A stretch of 64,000 bases of DNA, taken from positions 183,748 through 247,747 of the forward strand of contig NZ_RBZU01000008.1 in NCBI RefSeq assembly GCF_003628125.1, read 5' to 3'. A model generated the notes under the pieces. That model was given only the letters and a program-made list of their open reading frames with translations. It was not told where the DNA came from and searched no databases. The DNA comes from Pararobbsia silviterrae. GTDB taxonomy: Bacteria > Pseudomonadota > Gammaproteobacteria > Burkholderiales > Burkholderiaceae. A program made the position numbers and the translations under genes. This document shows positions 37,871 to 47,722 of the stretch, piece after piece. Each line of letters opens with the position of its first letter. Positions within the stretch are counted from its first letter, which is position 1.

Positions 37871-38308
37871 TTAGGCGGGCATCAAGCGGAATCCGATGGC
37901 AAAGCGATTCCAGCCGTTGATCGCCGAAATCAACAACGTCAGATCGACGAGCTCGGTTTCCGTCAAATGCGGCTTGACCGCTTCCCAGACCGAATCCGGC
38001 ACATGCGTGCTCGCCACGAGCGTCAATGCCTCGGTCCATTCGAGCGCCGCGCGCTCGCGATCCGTAAAAAACGGCGTTTCCCGCCACGTGACGACCGTCG
38101 CGAGACGGCGATCGGTTTCGCCGCCCTTGCGCGCGTCGCTCGTATGCATGTCGACACAGAACGCGCAGCCGTTGATCTGCGACGCGCGCAGCCGCACGAG
38201 TTCGGCGAGCGGTTTTTCAATCGTCGATTTTTCAATCGCGGCTTCAAGCTCGCGCATGGCCTGGATGGCGGCGGGACTGGCTTTGTAGAAATTGAGGCGC
38301 TGTGACAT
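37871..38308 (-). CDS. Carboxymuconolactone decarboxylase-family protein (AhpD-like)
   Basis: A 145-residue protein of the CMD/AhpD superfamily. The redox motif CAFCVDMH has the CxxCxxxH pattern expected of alkylhydroperoxidases rather than the metabolic pcaC enzyme. ATG 38308 gives the family start MSQRLNFYKASPAAIQAMRE. It stands alone between the TPR-sulfotransferase and the hybrid kinase. A peroxide-protection role is family knowledge; no partner reductase is adjacent. Confidence 0.88.
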   Translation of the reverse strand: MSQRLNFYKASPAAIQAMRELEAAIEKSTIEKPLAELVRLRASQINGCAFCVDMHTSDARKGGETDRRLATVVTWRETPFFTDRERAALEWTEALTLVASTHVPDSVWEAVKPHLTETELVDLTLLISAINGWNRFAIGFRLMPA

Positions 38309-38638
38309 GGAATGGGTTCTCCGATTTTGAAGAGGGTGCCGACGCACCGTCTATCGCATGGACACAATGTTTGAAGCGGATGATGCGATGGCTTGAGATT
38401 AAACGGCCCCGCGGCGCACATAAATGACCGATTTCAGACGATTCCGGGTAACCACTGGGTGACCGGGCATCGTTCATGCTCAGAGCCGGGATACACTAAG
38501 GCACGTCCCATCCATGACGATGTTCCGCGCGGGATCGCATACAAGGCCGGTTGGCGGTCCGCCTTCGATTTGCGCGCGGCAGCCGCCCGCGCGATGGCCG
38601 ACCGCCCTCACGGAGATCAGAAAGGGAGCCTCACCAGC

Positions 38639-40795
38639 GTGCAGCCTTCCGGTCCCATGACCCCCGACCTGCCTCTGCCCGCGAGGAATTTTGCCGCGAC
38701 CCATCGGATCCTGCTGATCGTGTTCGCGGCGTCGGTGCTCGTGCCGTTCATGTGCTTGTGCGGCTACGGGTATTTCGATTTCCAGCGGCGCGTCGCGGAT
38801 GCGAACGACGTCATCGACCGGCTCGCGCGCGTCGGCGTCGAGCAGGCGGTCAAGGTCATGGACCTCAATGAGGCGATCGGAACCCGCATCATCGATCTGC
38901 TCGGCAACGGCGACGACCGCGCGATTCGCGCGCGCGAGCGCACGTTGCACGATGCGATGACCGAAATCGGCGGCGGATATCCGCAGGTCGCCGCGATCTC
39001 GGTGCTCGGCGTCGACGGCGATCTGCTCGCGAGCAGCCGCTTCTATCCTGCGCCGAACGAATCGATCAAGCAGCGCGAGGACTTTCGCGAGATTCGCGCG
39101 CGCCGTCCCAAGCCCAATTTCTCGTTGCCGATGCTCGGGCGCCTCACGGGGCTCGTGATCTTCGACACGGGCATGGGCCGCAGCGCGCCGAACGGCGCGT
39201 TTCTCGGCGCCGTCATGATCGCATTGCGCCAGGACTACTTCCGGTCGTTCTACGCCGACCTCGTGTCGAACAACGACGCGTTGCTGATCGGCCTGTATCG
39301 CGATGACGGCGGACTGCTGGCACGCTATCCCGAAGTCAGACCCGGCACGAATCCCGCGCCCAACACGGCGTTCGTGGCGGCGCTCGCCAGCGGGCAACAG
39401 GCCGGGCATTTGCGCATGCGCTCGACGATCGACGGCGTCGAGCGGTATCTGTCGTATCGGCGTGTCGGCGACTACCCGCTCTATGTGTCGGTCGGATATG
39501 CGCATGCGGCGATCTTTGCGCAGTGGTGGCCGCATTTGATGATCGTCGCGAGCCTGACCGCGTTGCCGTGCGTCGCCGTCTGGCTGCTCATCGCATTCTC
39601 GCTGCGGCGGCTGCGCGAGGAGCAGCGCGCATGGGAACGATGGCAATCCGAAGTCGGCCTGCGGCTGTCGGCCGAAGCCGCGAGCCGCCATCTGCAACGC
39701 ATGGGCGCGCTCGGCAATCTCGTCGCCAACGTCGCGCATGATTTCAACAATCTGCTGATGGTCGTCGACGCGAACATGTCGCTCGTGCGGCACAAGGGCT
39801 TTCGCAATGCCGAGCCCGAAGTGCTCGCCGTCGAACGCGCGGCCGCGAATGCCGAAACCGTCGCGCGGCGTCTGCTCAGCGTCGCGCGCAAGCAGCCGCT
39901 CAAGCCCGCGCCGCTCGATCTCGCGACGTGGCTGCTCGCCGCTTCGGGCCTGCTGCATACGTCGGTCGGACACAGCATCGAGATGCGTGTCGACGTGCCC
40001 GCGGATATCTGGCCCGTATTTACCGATCCGACCGAGCTCGAACTCGCGTTGATCAATATCGCGGTCAACGCGCGCGATGTCCTGCAGCCCGGTGGCCGCT
40101 TCTCGATTGTTTGCGAGAACGTGCGTCTCGACGCCGCCGACGGCCATCTCGCGGCGGGCGAATATGTGCGTATCTCGCTGACAGATAGCGGGGAGGGTAT
40201 GAGCGAGGAGGTGCGCTTGCGCGTGTTCGAGCCGTTGTTCACGACGAAGGTCGTCGGCTCGGGCACCGGGCTCGGACTCACGCAAGTGCTCGCCGCATGC
40301 GAGCAGGCAGGCGGCACGGCGCGCATCGAGAGCGCGCCGGGCGCGGGGACGACGGTGCGGCTCTATTTGGCGCGCTATGTCGGTCCCGACAAAGCCGTCC
40401 CTCCGGTCGAGCCGGATCGATGCGCGTCCGACGCGCCCGCGACCTCGTGTTCGGTGCTGGTCGCCGAGGACAATGCCGAAGTGGCCGCGGCCGTCACGGC
40501 CGTGCTCGATATGTTCGGATGTCGGGTACAGACGGTCGCAAGCGGCGATGAAGCATGGCAGACGCTTCAAGCCGGCGCGACATTCGATCTCGTGTTGTCC
40601 GATATCCAGATGCCGGGCCGGCTCAACGGCATCGATCTTGCCGAGCGCGTGCGGGCGACCTATCCGCTGCAGAAGATCGCGTTGATGACCGGCTACGCCG
40701 ACGAACTCGGCCGCGCGAAGCATCTGCACGTCCCTGTGTTGCCCAAGCCGTTCGATATCGACGAACTGCGCGCGTTGATTCCCGAGGCGGCTTGA
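38639..40795 (+). CDS. Hybrid sensor histidine kinase with C-terminal receiver domain
   Basis: The 718-residue membrane kinase has TM1 at about residues 23-45, a periplasmic sensor region (double-Cache-like, about 50-295), TM2 at about 297-322, then cytoplasmic kinase domains. The phosphorylated histidine is H367 in NVAHDFNNLL. The ATPase domain has NIAVNARD, TDSGEGMSEE and GSGTGLGLTQV. A receiver domain follows with phospho-acceptor D655 in LSDIQMPG and a conserved lysine near the end. GTG 38639 has GGGAG ten bases upstream; ATG 38657 is an alternative. It has no adjacent response-regulator gene with a DNA-binding domain, so its output partner is elsewhere. Confidence 0.88.
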   Translation: MQPSGPMTPDLPLPARNFAATHRILLIVFAASVLVPFMCLCGYGYFDFQRRVADANDVIDRLARVGVEQAVKVMDLNEAIGTRIIDLLGNGDDRAIRARERTLHDAMTEIGGGYPQVAAISVLGVDGDLLASSRFYPAPNESIKQREDFREIRARRPKPNFSLPMLGRLTGLVIFDTGMGRSAPNGAFLGAVMIALRQDYFRSFYADLVSNNDALLIGLYRDDGGLLARYPEVRPGTNPAPNTAFVAALASGQQAGHLRMRSTIDGVERYLSYRRVGDYPLYVSVGYAHAAIFAQWWPHLMIVASLTALPCVAVWLLIAFSLRRLREEQRAWERWQSEVGLRLSAEAASRHLQRMGALGNLVANVAHDFNNLLMVVDANMSLVRHKGFRNAEPEVLAVERAAANAETVARRLLSVARKQPLKPAPLDLATWLLAASGLLHTSVGHSIEMRVDVPADIWPVFTDPTELELALINIAVNARDVLQPGGRFSIVCENVRLDAADGHLAAGEYVRISLTDSGEGMSEEVRLRVFEPLFTTKVVGSGTGLGLTQVLAACEQAGGTARIESAPGAGTTVRLYLARYVGPDKAVPPVEPDRCASDAPATSCSVLVAEDNAEVAAAVTAVLDMFGCRVQTVASGDEAWQTLQAGATFDLVLSDIQMPGRLNGIDLAERVRATYPLQKIALMTGYADELGRAKHLHVPVLPKPFDIDELRALIPEAA

Positions 40796-42511
40796 TTACC
40801 GATAGTCCTTGAGCACTTCGTAGTCGCCGATCTGACGCGCGTCCGCGTGCGGTCGAGCGCGTGCGATCAAGGCGGTTTCGAGCAGATCGGATTCGCGCAC
40901 GAGTTTGTTCAGCGTCGCGTCGTTGATCTTTTGCCGTGCGTGGAGATCGAGCACCGCGCGACGCTGGGCTTGCATGCCCGCGATGCGCAGGCGCAATTCG
41001 AGCGCTTCGTCATGCGATGCGTCGCCGGCCTCGTTCGGCGGTTCTTCGAGCACGGCAAGCCGCCGCTCGTACATGCCGAGCACGCGTATGCCGATGTCGT
41101 CGAAGGCGGCGAGCTGCGCGAACACGGGATCTGTTTTTGCGCGGTGCTGTTCGTTCACGATCGCTTCGATCGCGGCGTGCGACGCGATGCGGCGCGCGCG
41201 GCGCTCTTCGTCGGCGTGCGGGTCCGAGAAGCGACGCGCGCCGCGCAGCAGCAGCGGCAAGCCGGCCACGGCGATGAGCAACGACAGCAGGATGACCCCG
41301 GCCGCGATGAAGATCGCGATATGGCGGCCCGCGAGCGGTGCGCCGTTCGCATCGATGACCGGCAGCGAGAGCACGCCCGCCAGCGTAACCGCGCCGCGCA
41401 CGCCCGCGATCGTCGTGATCGCGACGAAGCGCGTGCCGGGGACGGCGTTCGCCATGCCGTGCTGCGCGCTGCGGCGCGCGGTGAACGAGCGCAGCAGCCA
41501 GACCCATCCGAAGCGCACCGCATACAGGACGACGAGCACGGCGAATACATCCGCGATCAGCACGCCGGCCTGATCGTGTCCGGCCGCGCGGCCCTCTTCG
41601 ATCGCGCGCACGATGATGTGCGGCAACTGAAGGCCGAGCAGGATAAACACCATGCCGTTGAATACGAATTCGATCATCGACCAGGTGCTCGCGGCGCGCA
41701 CGCGCGCCGCTGCGGACGTCGCGCGCGCGATGCCCGTGAAGTTCATCGCCATGCCCGCCGCGACGGCCGCGAGAATGCCCGACCAGCCGAAATGCTCGGC
41801 GAACAGATAGGCGGCGAACGGGATCATGACCGTCATCACGACGCCCGGGGCGGGGTCCGTCGACTGCGATGCGTCGATCACGCGCGCGGACAGCACGCTG
41901 AAGAGTCCGCTGATCGCGATGCCCGTCACGACGCCGCCGATCGATATGATGACGAAGCTCAGCGCGGCATCGCGCAGCGAGAACACGCCCGTGACGGCCG
42001 CGACGATCGCGAACTTGAGCGCGACGAGTCCCGATGCATCGTTGGTCAGCGCTTCGCCTTCGAGGATATGCATGAGTTGCGCGGGCATGCGGCGCTTGCC
42101 GACGATGCCGTTGAGCGCGACCGCATCGGTCGGCGACAGCACCGCGGCCAATGCGAACGCAACGGGCAGCGACATCGAGGGCACGATCGCGTGCGCGACA
42201 TATCCGACGACGAGCACGGTCATGAGGACGAGCCCGAGCGCGAGCATGCCGACCGCATGGCGATACTGGAAGAGTTCGCGCTTCGGAATGCGCCAGCCGT
42301 CGGCGAACAGGAGCGGCGGTACGAACAGCAGCATGAAGAGGCTCGGCTCGAACACGACGTGAAGGCCGAGCGTGGGCCACGACAGCAGCGCGCCGATCGC
42401 GATCTGAATGAGCGGCAACGGCACGCGGAACGGCAGCGCGCGGATGCGCAGGTCGATGCCGGACGCCGCGACCGCGACCAGCAGGATCAGGATCGTGAAT
42501 ACCGTGTCCAT
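40796..42511 (-). CDS. CPA1-family Na+/H+ antiporter
   Basis: A 571-residue polytopic protein of the cation/proton antiporter-1 family. The functional signature is visible as LSPTDAVALNGIVG and GEALTNDASGLVALKFAIVA, whose aspartates line the ion path. About 12 hydrophobic segments precede a charged, cytoplasmic C-terminal region rich in Arg and Glu. It exchanges cytoplasmic Na+ (or K+) for protons at the inner membrane. ATG 42511 is used; an in-frame TTG at 42523 is possible. Its stop codon directly follows that of the convergent histidine kinase, with no bases between. Confidence 0.9.
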   Translation of the reverse strand: MDTVFTILILLVAVAASGIDLRIRALPFRVPLPLIQIAIGALLSWPTLGLHVVFEPSLFMLLFVPPLLFADGWRIPKRELFQYRHAVGMLALGLVLMTVLVVGYVAHAIVPSMSLPVAFALAAVLSPTDAVALNGIVGKRRMPAQLMHILEGEALTNDASGLVALKFAIVAAVTGVFSLRDAALSFVIISIGGVVTGIAISGLFSVLSARVIDASQSTDPAPGVVMTVMIPFAAYLFAEHFGWSGILAAVAAGMAMNFTGIARATSAAARVRAASTWSMIEFVFNGMVFILLGLQLPHIIVRAIEEGRAAGHDQAGVLIADVFAVLVVLYAVRFGWVWLLRSFTARRSAQHGMANAVPGTRFVAITTIAGVRGAVTLAGVLSLPVIDANGAPLAGRHIAIFIAAGVILLSLLIAVAGLPLLLRGARRFSDPHADEERRARRIASHAAIEAIVNEQHRAKTDPVFAQLAAFDDIGIRVLGMYERRLAVLEEPPNEAGDASHDEALELRLRIAGMQAQRRAVLDLHARQKINDATLNKLVRESDLLETALIARARPHADARQIGDYEVLKDYR

Positions 42512-42724
42512 GGCGCGTGGCAAGCAGGTTTGGAGGCTGGGCAGTGAAGATTGGCGGCGCCGCGCGATGCACGCAAAGCGCCTCGATCGTCAGAAGTCTA
42601 GACGAAAACCCTAGGTCGACGTCCGACGGTTCGGCCCACGTGATTTTGCGAGCGTTTAGCGTTGAGCGTCTCGCGTAAGCATAACGGATGCGGTGTTTCG
42701 AACGGTAGGGTCTTACCCATCCGT

Positions 42725-43762
42725 TCAGTCTGGCCGGATGCTTCGGCGAGACCGTGTTTCCCGTTGCACGGTTTGTCGTGCAGCACGCGTACTGAACCAC
42801 GCAAGGAATGCACGGACTGCCGGCGCGCGGTCGTGTTTGCGGCTCGCGAGCGCGATTTCCGTCGCGATGGGCCGTCCGCTGATTGTTTTGTAAACCACGC
42901 GCGGTAACGCGACACATCGCGAGAGCGCGCCAGGCACGACGGCCACGCATCCGCCGAGCGACACGCGCGCGAGCACGGACGTCAGCGTGCCGGGCTGACC
43001 TACGACGTCGGGCACGAACCGCCCCCTGCGTCCGACCTCCATCGCGCCATACGGTTGCTCGGGCAGCACGAACGATTCGTGGCGCAATTGGGCCGGACTC
43101 ACTTCATCGAACAACGCAAGCGGCGAATCGTCGGGCACGGCGAGCACGAACGTGTCCTTTGCGACGGTCGTGCTGACGATCGACTCCGGCAGCGGCATCG
43201 GCGGCCTGAAGAACGCAAAGTCGAGTTGCGCGTCTTCGAGCATCACGCCGGCGCGTTCCATCAGTACCTCGCGCACGGCGATATCGACGCGCGGATGGCC
43301 CGCGCGGAAATCGCCGATCGTCTGTTGCAGCACGCCTGAATACGCGGCCGACGACACATAGCCGATTTCCAGCCGACCGAGTTCGCCGCGCTCGGCGGCG
43401 CGCGCCACCTCGCTTGCACGTGTGAGGTGGTCCAGCGCGATCCGCGCTTGATCGACGTAGGCCGCACCCGCCGCCGTGAGCTCGACCGTTCGCTTGGTTC
43501 GATAGAAGAGCCGCGCGCCGATCAGCCGCTCAGCCTCCTGGACCGTACGCGTCAGCGACGGCGCGGCGATATCGAGCGCATCGGCGGCCCTCGAGAAATG
43601 CAGATGCTCGGCCACCGCGAGAATGCAGCGCAGGTGACGCATATCGACCGAGTCCTTGGGCGAAGCCCCGTAGTCGAGACGCCCGGCTTGGGGCCGGGCT
43701 GACGATAGACCGTGCGTCGCGCTCGCACCGGTCACATCACGTAGGGTCGTCGTTCGGTTCAT
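42725..43762 (-). CDS. LysR-family transcriptional regulator next to MFS exporter
   Basis: A 345-residue LysR protein with winged helix-turn-helix DMRHLRCILAVAEHLHFSRA and an effector domain beginning near GRLEIGYVSSAAYSGVLQQT. It has an unusual N-terminal extension of about 40 residues before the canonical start. ATG 43762 is preferred because GAGGTG lies about five bases upstream; a shorter start at ATG 43642 also has AAGGA ten bases upstream, so the true N-terminus is uncertain. It is divergent from an EmrB-type exporter gene, which it probably regulates. Confidence 0.88.
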   Translation of the reverse strand: MNRTTTLRDVTGASATHGLSSARPQAGRLDYGASPKDSVDMRHLRCILAVAEHLHFSRAADALDIAAPSLTRTVQEAERLIGARLFYRTKRTVELTAAGAAYVDQARIALDHLTRASEVARAAERGELGRLEIGYVSSAAYSGVLQQTIGDFRAGHPRVDIAVREVLMERAGVMLEDAQLDFAFFRPPMPLPESIVSTTVAKDTFVLAVPDDSPLALFDEVSPAQLRHESFVLPEQPYGAMEVGRRGRFVPDVVGQPGTLTSVLARVSLGGCVAVVPGALSRCVALPRVVYKTISGRPIATEIALASRKHDRAPAVRAFLAWFSTRAARQTVQRETRSRRSIRPD

Positions 43763-43936
43763 GGACACCTCACTGTATTCACATTTTTATCAATAGTTTC
43801 GAGTTTATCCGTCAATGACACGCAATTCACAGGTCGTTACGATCTGGCATCGCATTGCGGATCGATCCGCTGCGGATCGCCTGCGATTCGCGCGCCGATC
43901 GCGTCCGCGTCTTTCGACATTCGATATCCGACCGAC

Positions 43937-45541
43937 ATGCCTTCGACTCCTCGTTCTTTCGCGTCACGTGTGAGCACTCAATCGTCAGCCGCGCGCGAGA
44001 CCGTCAGCGGCGCGCAGTCGCACGCAGCGCCGACAGCGACCACTCGACGTTCGACGAACTTCATCCTCACGACCGCATCGGCGATCTGCGCCCTGATCGT
44101 GCTCGACACGAATGTCGTCGCCGTTTCACTGCCGTCGATCGCACGAACGTTTCATGCCGACTTTGCCGACGTCGAGTGGGTCGTCAGTGCATATATGGTC
44201 GCGTTCGCGGCATGTTTGCTCGCCGCCGGCGGGCTGGCCGATCGCATCGGCCGCAAACGCCTGCTGCTGATCGGCCTTGCCGTGTTCGCCGCCGCATCGC
44301 TCGGCTGCGGCCTTGCGCCATCGGTCCTGTGGCTGAACATCGCGCGTGCCGTCAAGGGCGTGGGCGCGGGCATGCTGATTCCATCGTCGCTCGCGATCAT
44401 CGCGCATACGTTTCAGGACGAACACGAACGCGCACGAGCCTGGGCGTTCTGGGGCATGTGCATGGGCATCGCGACAACCATCGCGCCGCTCGTCGGCGGG
44501 GCGATCACTCAGTTCGTCGGATGGCGCTGGATCTTCCTGATGAATCTGCCGATCTGCGCGGTGCTCGCCGCGTGCGCGTTCAGCTCGATGAGCGAATCGA
44601 AGAATCCGCATGCCGTCGCGATCGACAAACCCGGCAGCTTGACGTTTGGGCTGGCGCTTGCATGCGGAATCTGGGCGCTGATCGATGCCGGGATTCAAGG
44701 GTGGACGAGCACGACCACGCTGACCCGATTGGCAGGCAGCTTGTTGCTGTTCGCATTGTTTGTCGGCATCGAACGCCGGACACGTCACGCGATGATCGAT
44801 CTCGCGCTGTTTCGTGACCGGCGGTTTGTCGGCGCTGTGCTCGCGATGTTCGGCTATGCGGCCTGCGCGCAAGTCATGATGACGTTCCTGCCGCTTTATC
44901 TTCAGAACGCGTTCGGATTGCCGGCGGTCGCCGCGGGTCTTGGCATGCTGCCGTTCGCGCTTGCGATGATTGTCGGACCGTTCATCGGCGCCGCGTTGCT
45001 GCGTCGTCGTTCGATCGATCGGGTGTTGTTGATCGGCCTGGTGCTGATCGGGGCCGGCAATATGCTGACCGCGGGCGTCGCGCCAATGGGCCGCTACCTC
45101 TGGGTGGCATGCGGAATGGTCGTCACGGGTTTAGGCGCGGGGATCATGAACGGCAATACGCAGAAGGCGATCGTTGCGCGGGTCGCGCCATCGCGCACCG
45201 GGATGGCGTCGGGCATCAGCACGACGACGCGCTTTACGGCGATCGTCATGTCGGTCGGCGTGCTTGGCGGCGTGCTTGCGGCAAGGACGCGCGATGCGTT
45301 TGATCTGGCCGTCGCAGGCAAGCCCGCGATCGCGGCCTACGTCGACGCGCCGTTTGTTTCGCGCGTGCTGGCGGGCGATGCGGCGGGCGCCGTCATGCAC
45401 GCACCCGATCACGTGCACGCGATGCTGAGCACGCTTGCGCGCAGCAGCTTCGCGAGCGGCTTTTCCGACGCAATGGGGGCCGCGGGCACGGTTGCCCTGG
45501 TGCTTGCCGCATGTCTATGGGGGATTGCGGCGCGCGAGTGA
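43937..45541 (+). CDS. MFS drug:H+ antiporter-2-family exporter (EmrB/QacA-like)
   Basis: A 534-residue major-facilitator protein with the 14-TM organisation of the DHA2 group. Recognisable segments are LDTNVVAVSLPSIARTFHAD, the motif-A-like GGLADRIGRKRLLLIGL and the motif C region GPFIGAALL. A hydrophilic N-terminus of about 40 residues precedes TM1. It exports drugs or toxic metabolites using the proton gradient. It is divergent from a LysR gene across a 174-base gap. The substrate is unknown. Confidence 0.9.
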   Translation: MPSTPRSFASRVSTQSSAARETVSGAQSHAAPTATTRRSTNFILTTASAICALIVLDTNVVAVSLPSIARTFHADFADVEWVVSAYMVAFAACLLAAGGLADRIGRKRLLLIGLAVFAAASLGCGLAPSVLWLNIARAVKGVGAGMLIPSSLAIIAHTFQDEHERARAWAFWGMCMGIATTIAPLVGGAITQFVGWRWIFLMNLPICAVLAACAFSSMSESKNPHAVAIDKPGSLTFGLALACGIWALIDAGIQGWTSTTTLTRLAGSLLLFALFVGIERRTRHAMIDLALFRDRRFVGAVLAMFGYAACAQVMMTFLPLYLQNAFGLPAVAAGLGMLPFALAMIVGPFIGAALLRRRSIDRVLLIGLVLIGAGNMLTAGVAPMGRYLWVACGMVVTGLGAGIMNGNTQKAIVARVAPSRTGMASGISTTTRFTAIVMSVGVLGGVLAARTRDAFDLAVAGKPAIAAYVDAPFVSRVLAGDAAGAVMHAPDHVHAMLSTLARSSFASGFSDAMGAAGTVALVLAACLWGIAARE

Positions 45542-45593
45542 GCATCTTGGATGCGTCGGCAGCCTCACGCGCCACATCGACATCGTCATCCGC

Positions 45594-47234
45594 TCAGAGA
45601 ATAAATCCCGTGTTGACGAACTTCGACGTGTGATCGTTGATCATCGATTCGAGCAATGCCTTGCTGTCTTCAGTCTGCTTCGCCGCAACCATCGATCGAA
45701 TCGAGAACGCGCGCAGCGCGTCTGTCACCGACAGCGTGCCTTCAGCCGAGTCCTTGCGGCCCGCGAACGGGAACACGTCGGGGCCGCGCTGACACTGACA
45801 GTTGAGGTTCACGCGGCAGACCTGATTGACGAGCGGATCGACAAGCTTGCCGATCTGCACGGGGTCCTTGCCGAAGATGCTGACCTGCTGGCCGTGATCG
45901 GACGTCGTCACGTAGTCGAGCGCGGTCTGCACGTCGTCGAACGGCGCGACCGGAATGATCGGACCGAACTGCTCTTCGCGATAGAGCATCATCCCTTCGC
46001 TGACGGGATAGACGACGGCCGGATGGAACAGCGTCTTGTAGAACACGCCGCCCCCTTGCGCCTCGTTGACGACGCGCGCGCCATGCGCCTTCGCGTCGTC
46101 GATCGCGGCAGTCATGTATTGCGTCCGGTGCATGCCGGGCAACGGCGTGATGTTGACGCCTTTTTCCCAGGGCATGCCGATCTTGAGCTTTTCAAGTTCC
46201 TCGGCGAAGCGCGCGAGAAACGCATCGACGATCGAGCGATGCACGAGCAGCATCTTGAGCGCCGTGCAGCGCTGTCCGTTGAACGACAGCGCGCCGAGCA
46301 GACATTCCTTGACGGTCAGTTCGAGGTCGGCGTCGGGCAGCACGATCGCCGCGTTCTTCGCATCGAGCCCGAGCACCGCGCGCAGACGATTCGATTTCGG
46401 ATGCTGCTTCTTGAGGTGATCGGCGACCTTGCTCGATCCGATCAGCGCGAGCACATCGATCTTGCCGCTCGCGAGCAGATGCGGCACGACGATCGCACCC
46501 GGCGCATAGATCGTATTGATCACCCCCTTCGGAAACGCCGTGCGAAATGCTTCGAGCAGCGGATGAAACAGCAGCGTGCCGTATTGCGGCGGTTTGAACA
46601 CGACCGCGTTGCCCATGAGCAGCGCGGGAATCAGCGTCGCGAACGTCTCGTTGAGCGGATAGTTGTACGGCCCCATGCAGAGCACGACCCCGAGCGGCGT
46701 GCGGCGAATCTGACCGATCGAGCCTTCGGCGATCACGAAGCGCGAGTTGTTGTTGTCGAGCTCCTTGAGCGCTTCGATCGTCTGCAGCATGTACGTGACG
46801 GTCCGGTCGAACTCCTTGGCCGCGTCGGTATGGCTCTTGCCGATCTCCCACATGATGAGCGTCACGATGTGTTCACGCTGCGCGACCATCTGCTTGATGA
46901 AGTCCTGCATGCAGGCGATGCGTTGCGCGACCGTCATCGTCGGCCATTCGCCGCGGCCCGAATCATAGGCGCGCACGGCGGCGGCCAGCGCGTTGTCGCT
47001 TTCGACTTCGCCCATGACGGGGTAGCTGCCGATCTCGACCTGCTCGGCCTCGCCATCGGCGCCGCGCACGCAGACGGGCGACAGCACGGTCTTGCACGGG
47101 CCGTCCCACGGCACCAATTCGCCGCCGACGAGCGAGACGCGTTGATGGATCGGAGCACCCAGGCGCGCCTCAGGCGGAATGTCGTCGGACGACGGGAACA
47201 ACTGCTTGAGGCGGTCGAAGGCGTTGGCCGGCAT
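45594..47234 (-). CDS. gapN: NADP-dependent non-phosphorylating glyceraldehyde-3-phosphate dehydrogenase-like ALDH
   Basis: The 546-residue aldehyde dehydrogenase-superfamily protein is about 70 residues longer than typical GapN but matches its NADP-dependent glyceraldehyde-3-phosphate branch. The nucleophile is C323 in NGQRCTALK. The position of the usual catalytic glutamate (E250 in the Streptococcus mutans enzyme, 34 residues before the cysteine) is G289 in VLGLDAKN. ATG 47234 has GGAG eight bases upstream. The enzyme would oxidise glyceraldehyde-3-phosphate directly to 3-phosphoglycerate, producing NADPH. The family assignment is firm, but the missing glutamate may reflect a subfamily with altered chemistry. 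Confidence 0.8.
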   Translation of the reverse strand: MPANAFDRLKQLFPSSDDIPPEARLGAPIHQRVSLVGGELVPWDGPCKTVLSPVCVRGADGEAEQVEIGSYPVMGEVESDNALAAAVRAYDSGRGEWPTMTVAQRIACMQDFIKQMVAQREHIVTLIMWEIGKSHTDAAKEFDRTVTYMLQTIEALKELDNNNSRFVIAEGSIGQIRRTPLGVVLCMGPYNYPLNETFATLIPALLMGNAVVFKPPQYGTLLFHPLLEAFRTAFPKGVINTIYAPGAIVVPHLLASGKIDVLALIGSSKVADHLKKQHPKSNRLRAVLGLDAKNAAIVLPDADLELTVKECLLGALSFNGQRCTALKMLLVHRSIVDAFLARFAEELEKLKIGMPWEKGVNITPLPGMHRTQYMTAAIDDAKAHGARVVNEAQGGGVFYKTLFHPAVVYPVSEGMMLYREEQFGPIIPVAPFDDVQTALDYVTTSDHGQQVSIFGKDPVQIGKLVDPLVNQVCRVNLNCQCQRGPDVFPFAGRKDSAEGTLSVTDALRAFSIRSMVAAKQTEDSKALLESMINDHTSKFVNTGFIL

Positions 47235-47298
47235 GTCGGTTCTCCAGGCGGTGAGCGATATCGCATCGTACCCCAGGATTCATGTATTCCGCGCGACG

Positions 47299-47523
47299 CT
47301 AAGGCCTGACGCCGCGCGCATTGCCGCACGGCGAACCGAACTGGCAATTGACGTCCGACCGGTCGTAGTTCGGCCCCGGTCGGCCATCGTATCCGGGCCC
47401 CGGGCCATAACCGGGACCTGGCCCCGGTACGACGCATGCGCTGAGCAACGCGGCGGCCGACACGGGAAGCGCCAGTGCAATCAGGGCTCGGATCGCGGCG
47501 CGGCAAGCGGAATGGAGCGACAT
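47299..47523 (-). CDS. Small Gly/Pro-rich lipoprotein
   Basis: A 74-residue protein with a lipoprotein signal: a basic N-terminus, hydrophobic core and lipobox LSAC, with C30 as the lipidated residue. After it comes a short repeat region of PGPG and YGPG units, then a tail with two more cysteines (NCQFGSPCG). It lies upstream of gapN on the same strand. The function is unknown; the pattern suggests an outer-membrane or periplasmic tether. Confidence 0.6.
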   Translation of the reverse strand: MSLHSACRAAIRALIALALPVSAAALLSACVVPGPGPGYGPGPGYDGRPGPNYDRSDVNCQFGSPCGNARGVRP

Positions 47524-47722
47524 GATCGGCCTCCTTGAGTGGCGTGCCTTTCAATGTGTTGGCATGCGCGATCCTGCGCCCGATCGCGCAATCGTGCAGA
47601 TCGCGCATGCGCACGGGCTGTCGATGCGGCGTCATGCGCGGATCGATCCGATCCGCATCGCACCGATGGGCCGCGTCCCGTTAGAATCGTGGCATCGACA
47701 GCGTACGGACCGGGAGCGGCAT

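Noticed and set aside
38480-40729. 749-residue open frame opposite the hybrid kinase
   Set aside because: Antisense to a gene with clear kinase and receiver motifs; the composition is Arg/His/Asp-rich and lacks family signatures.
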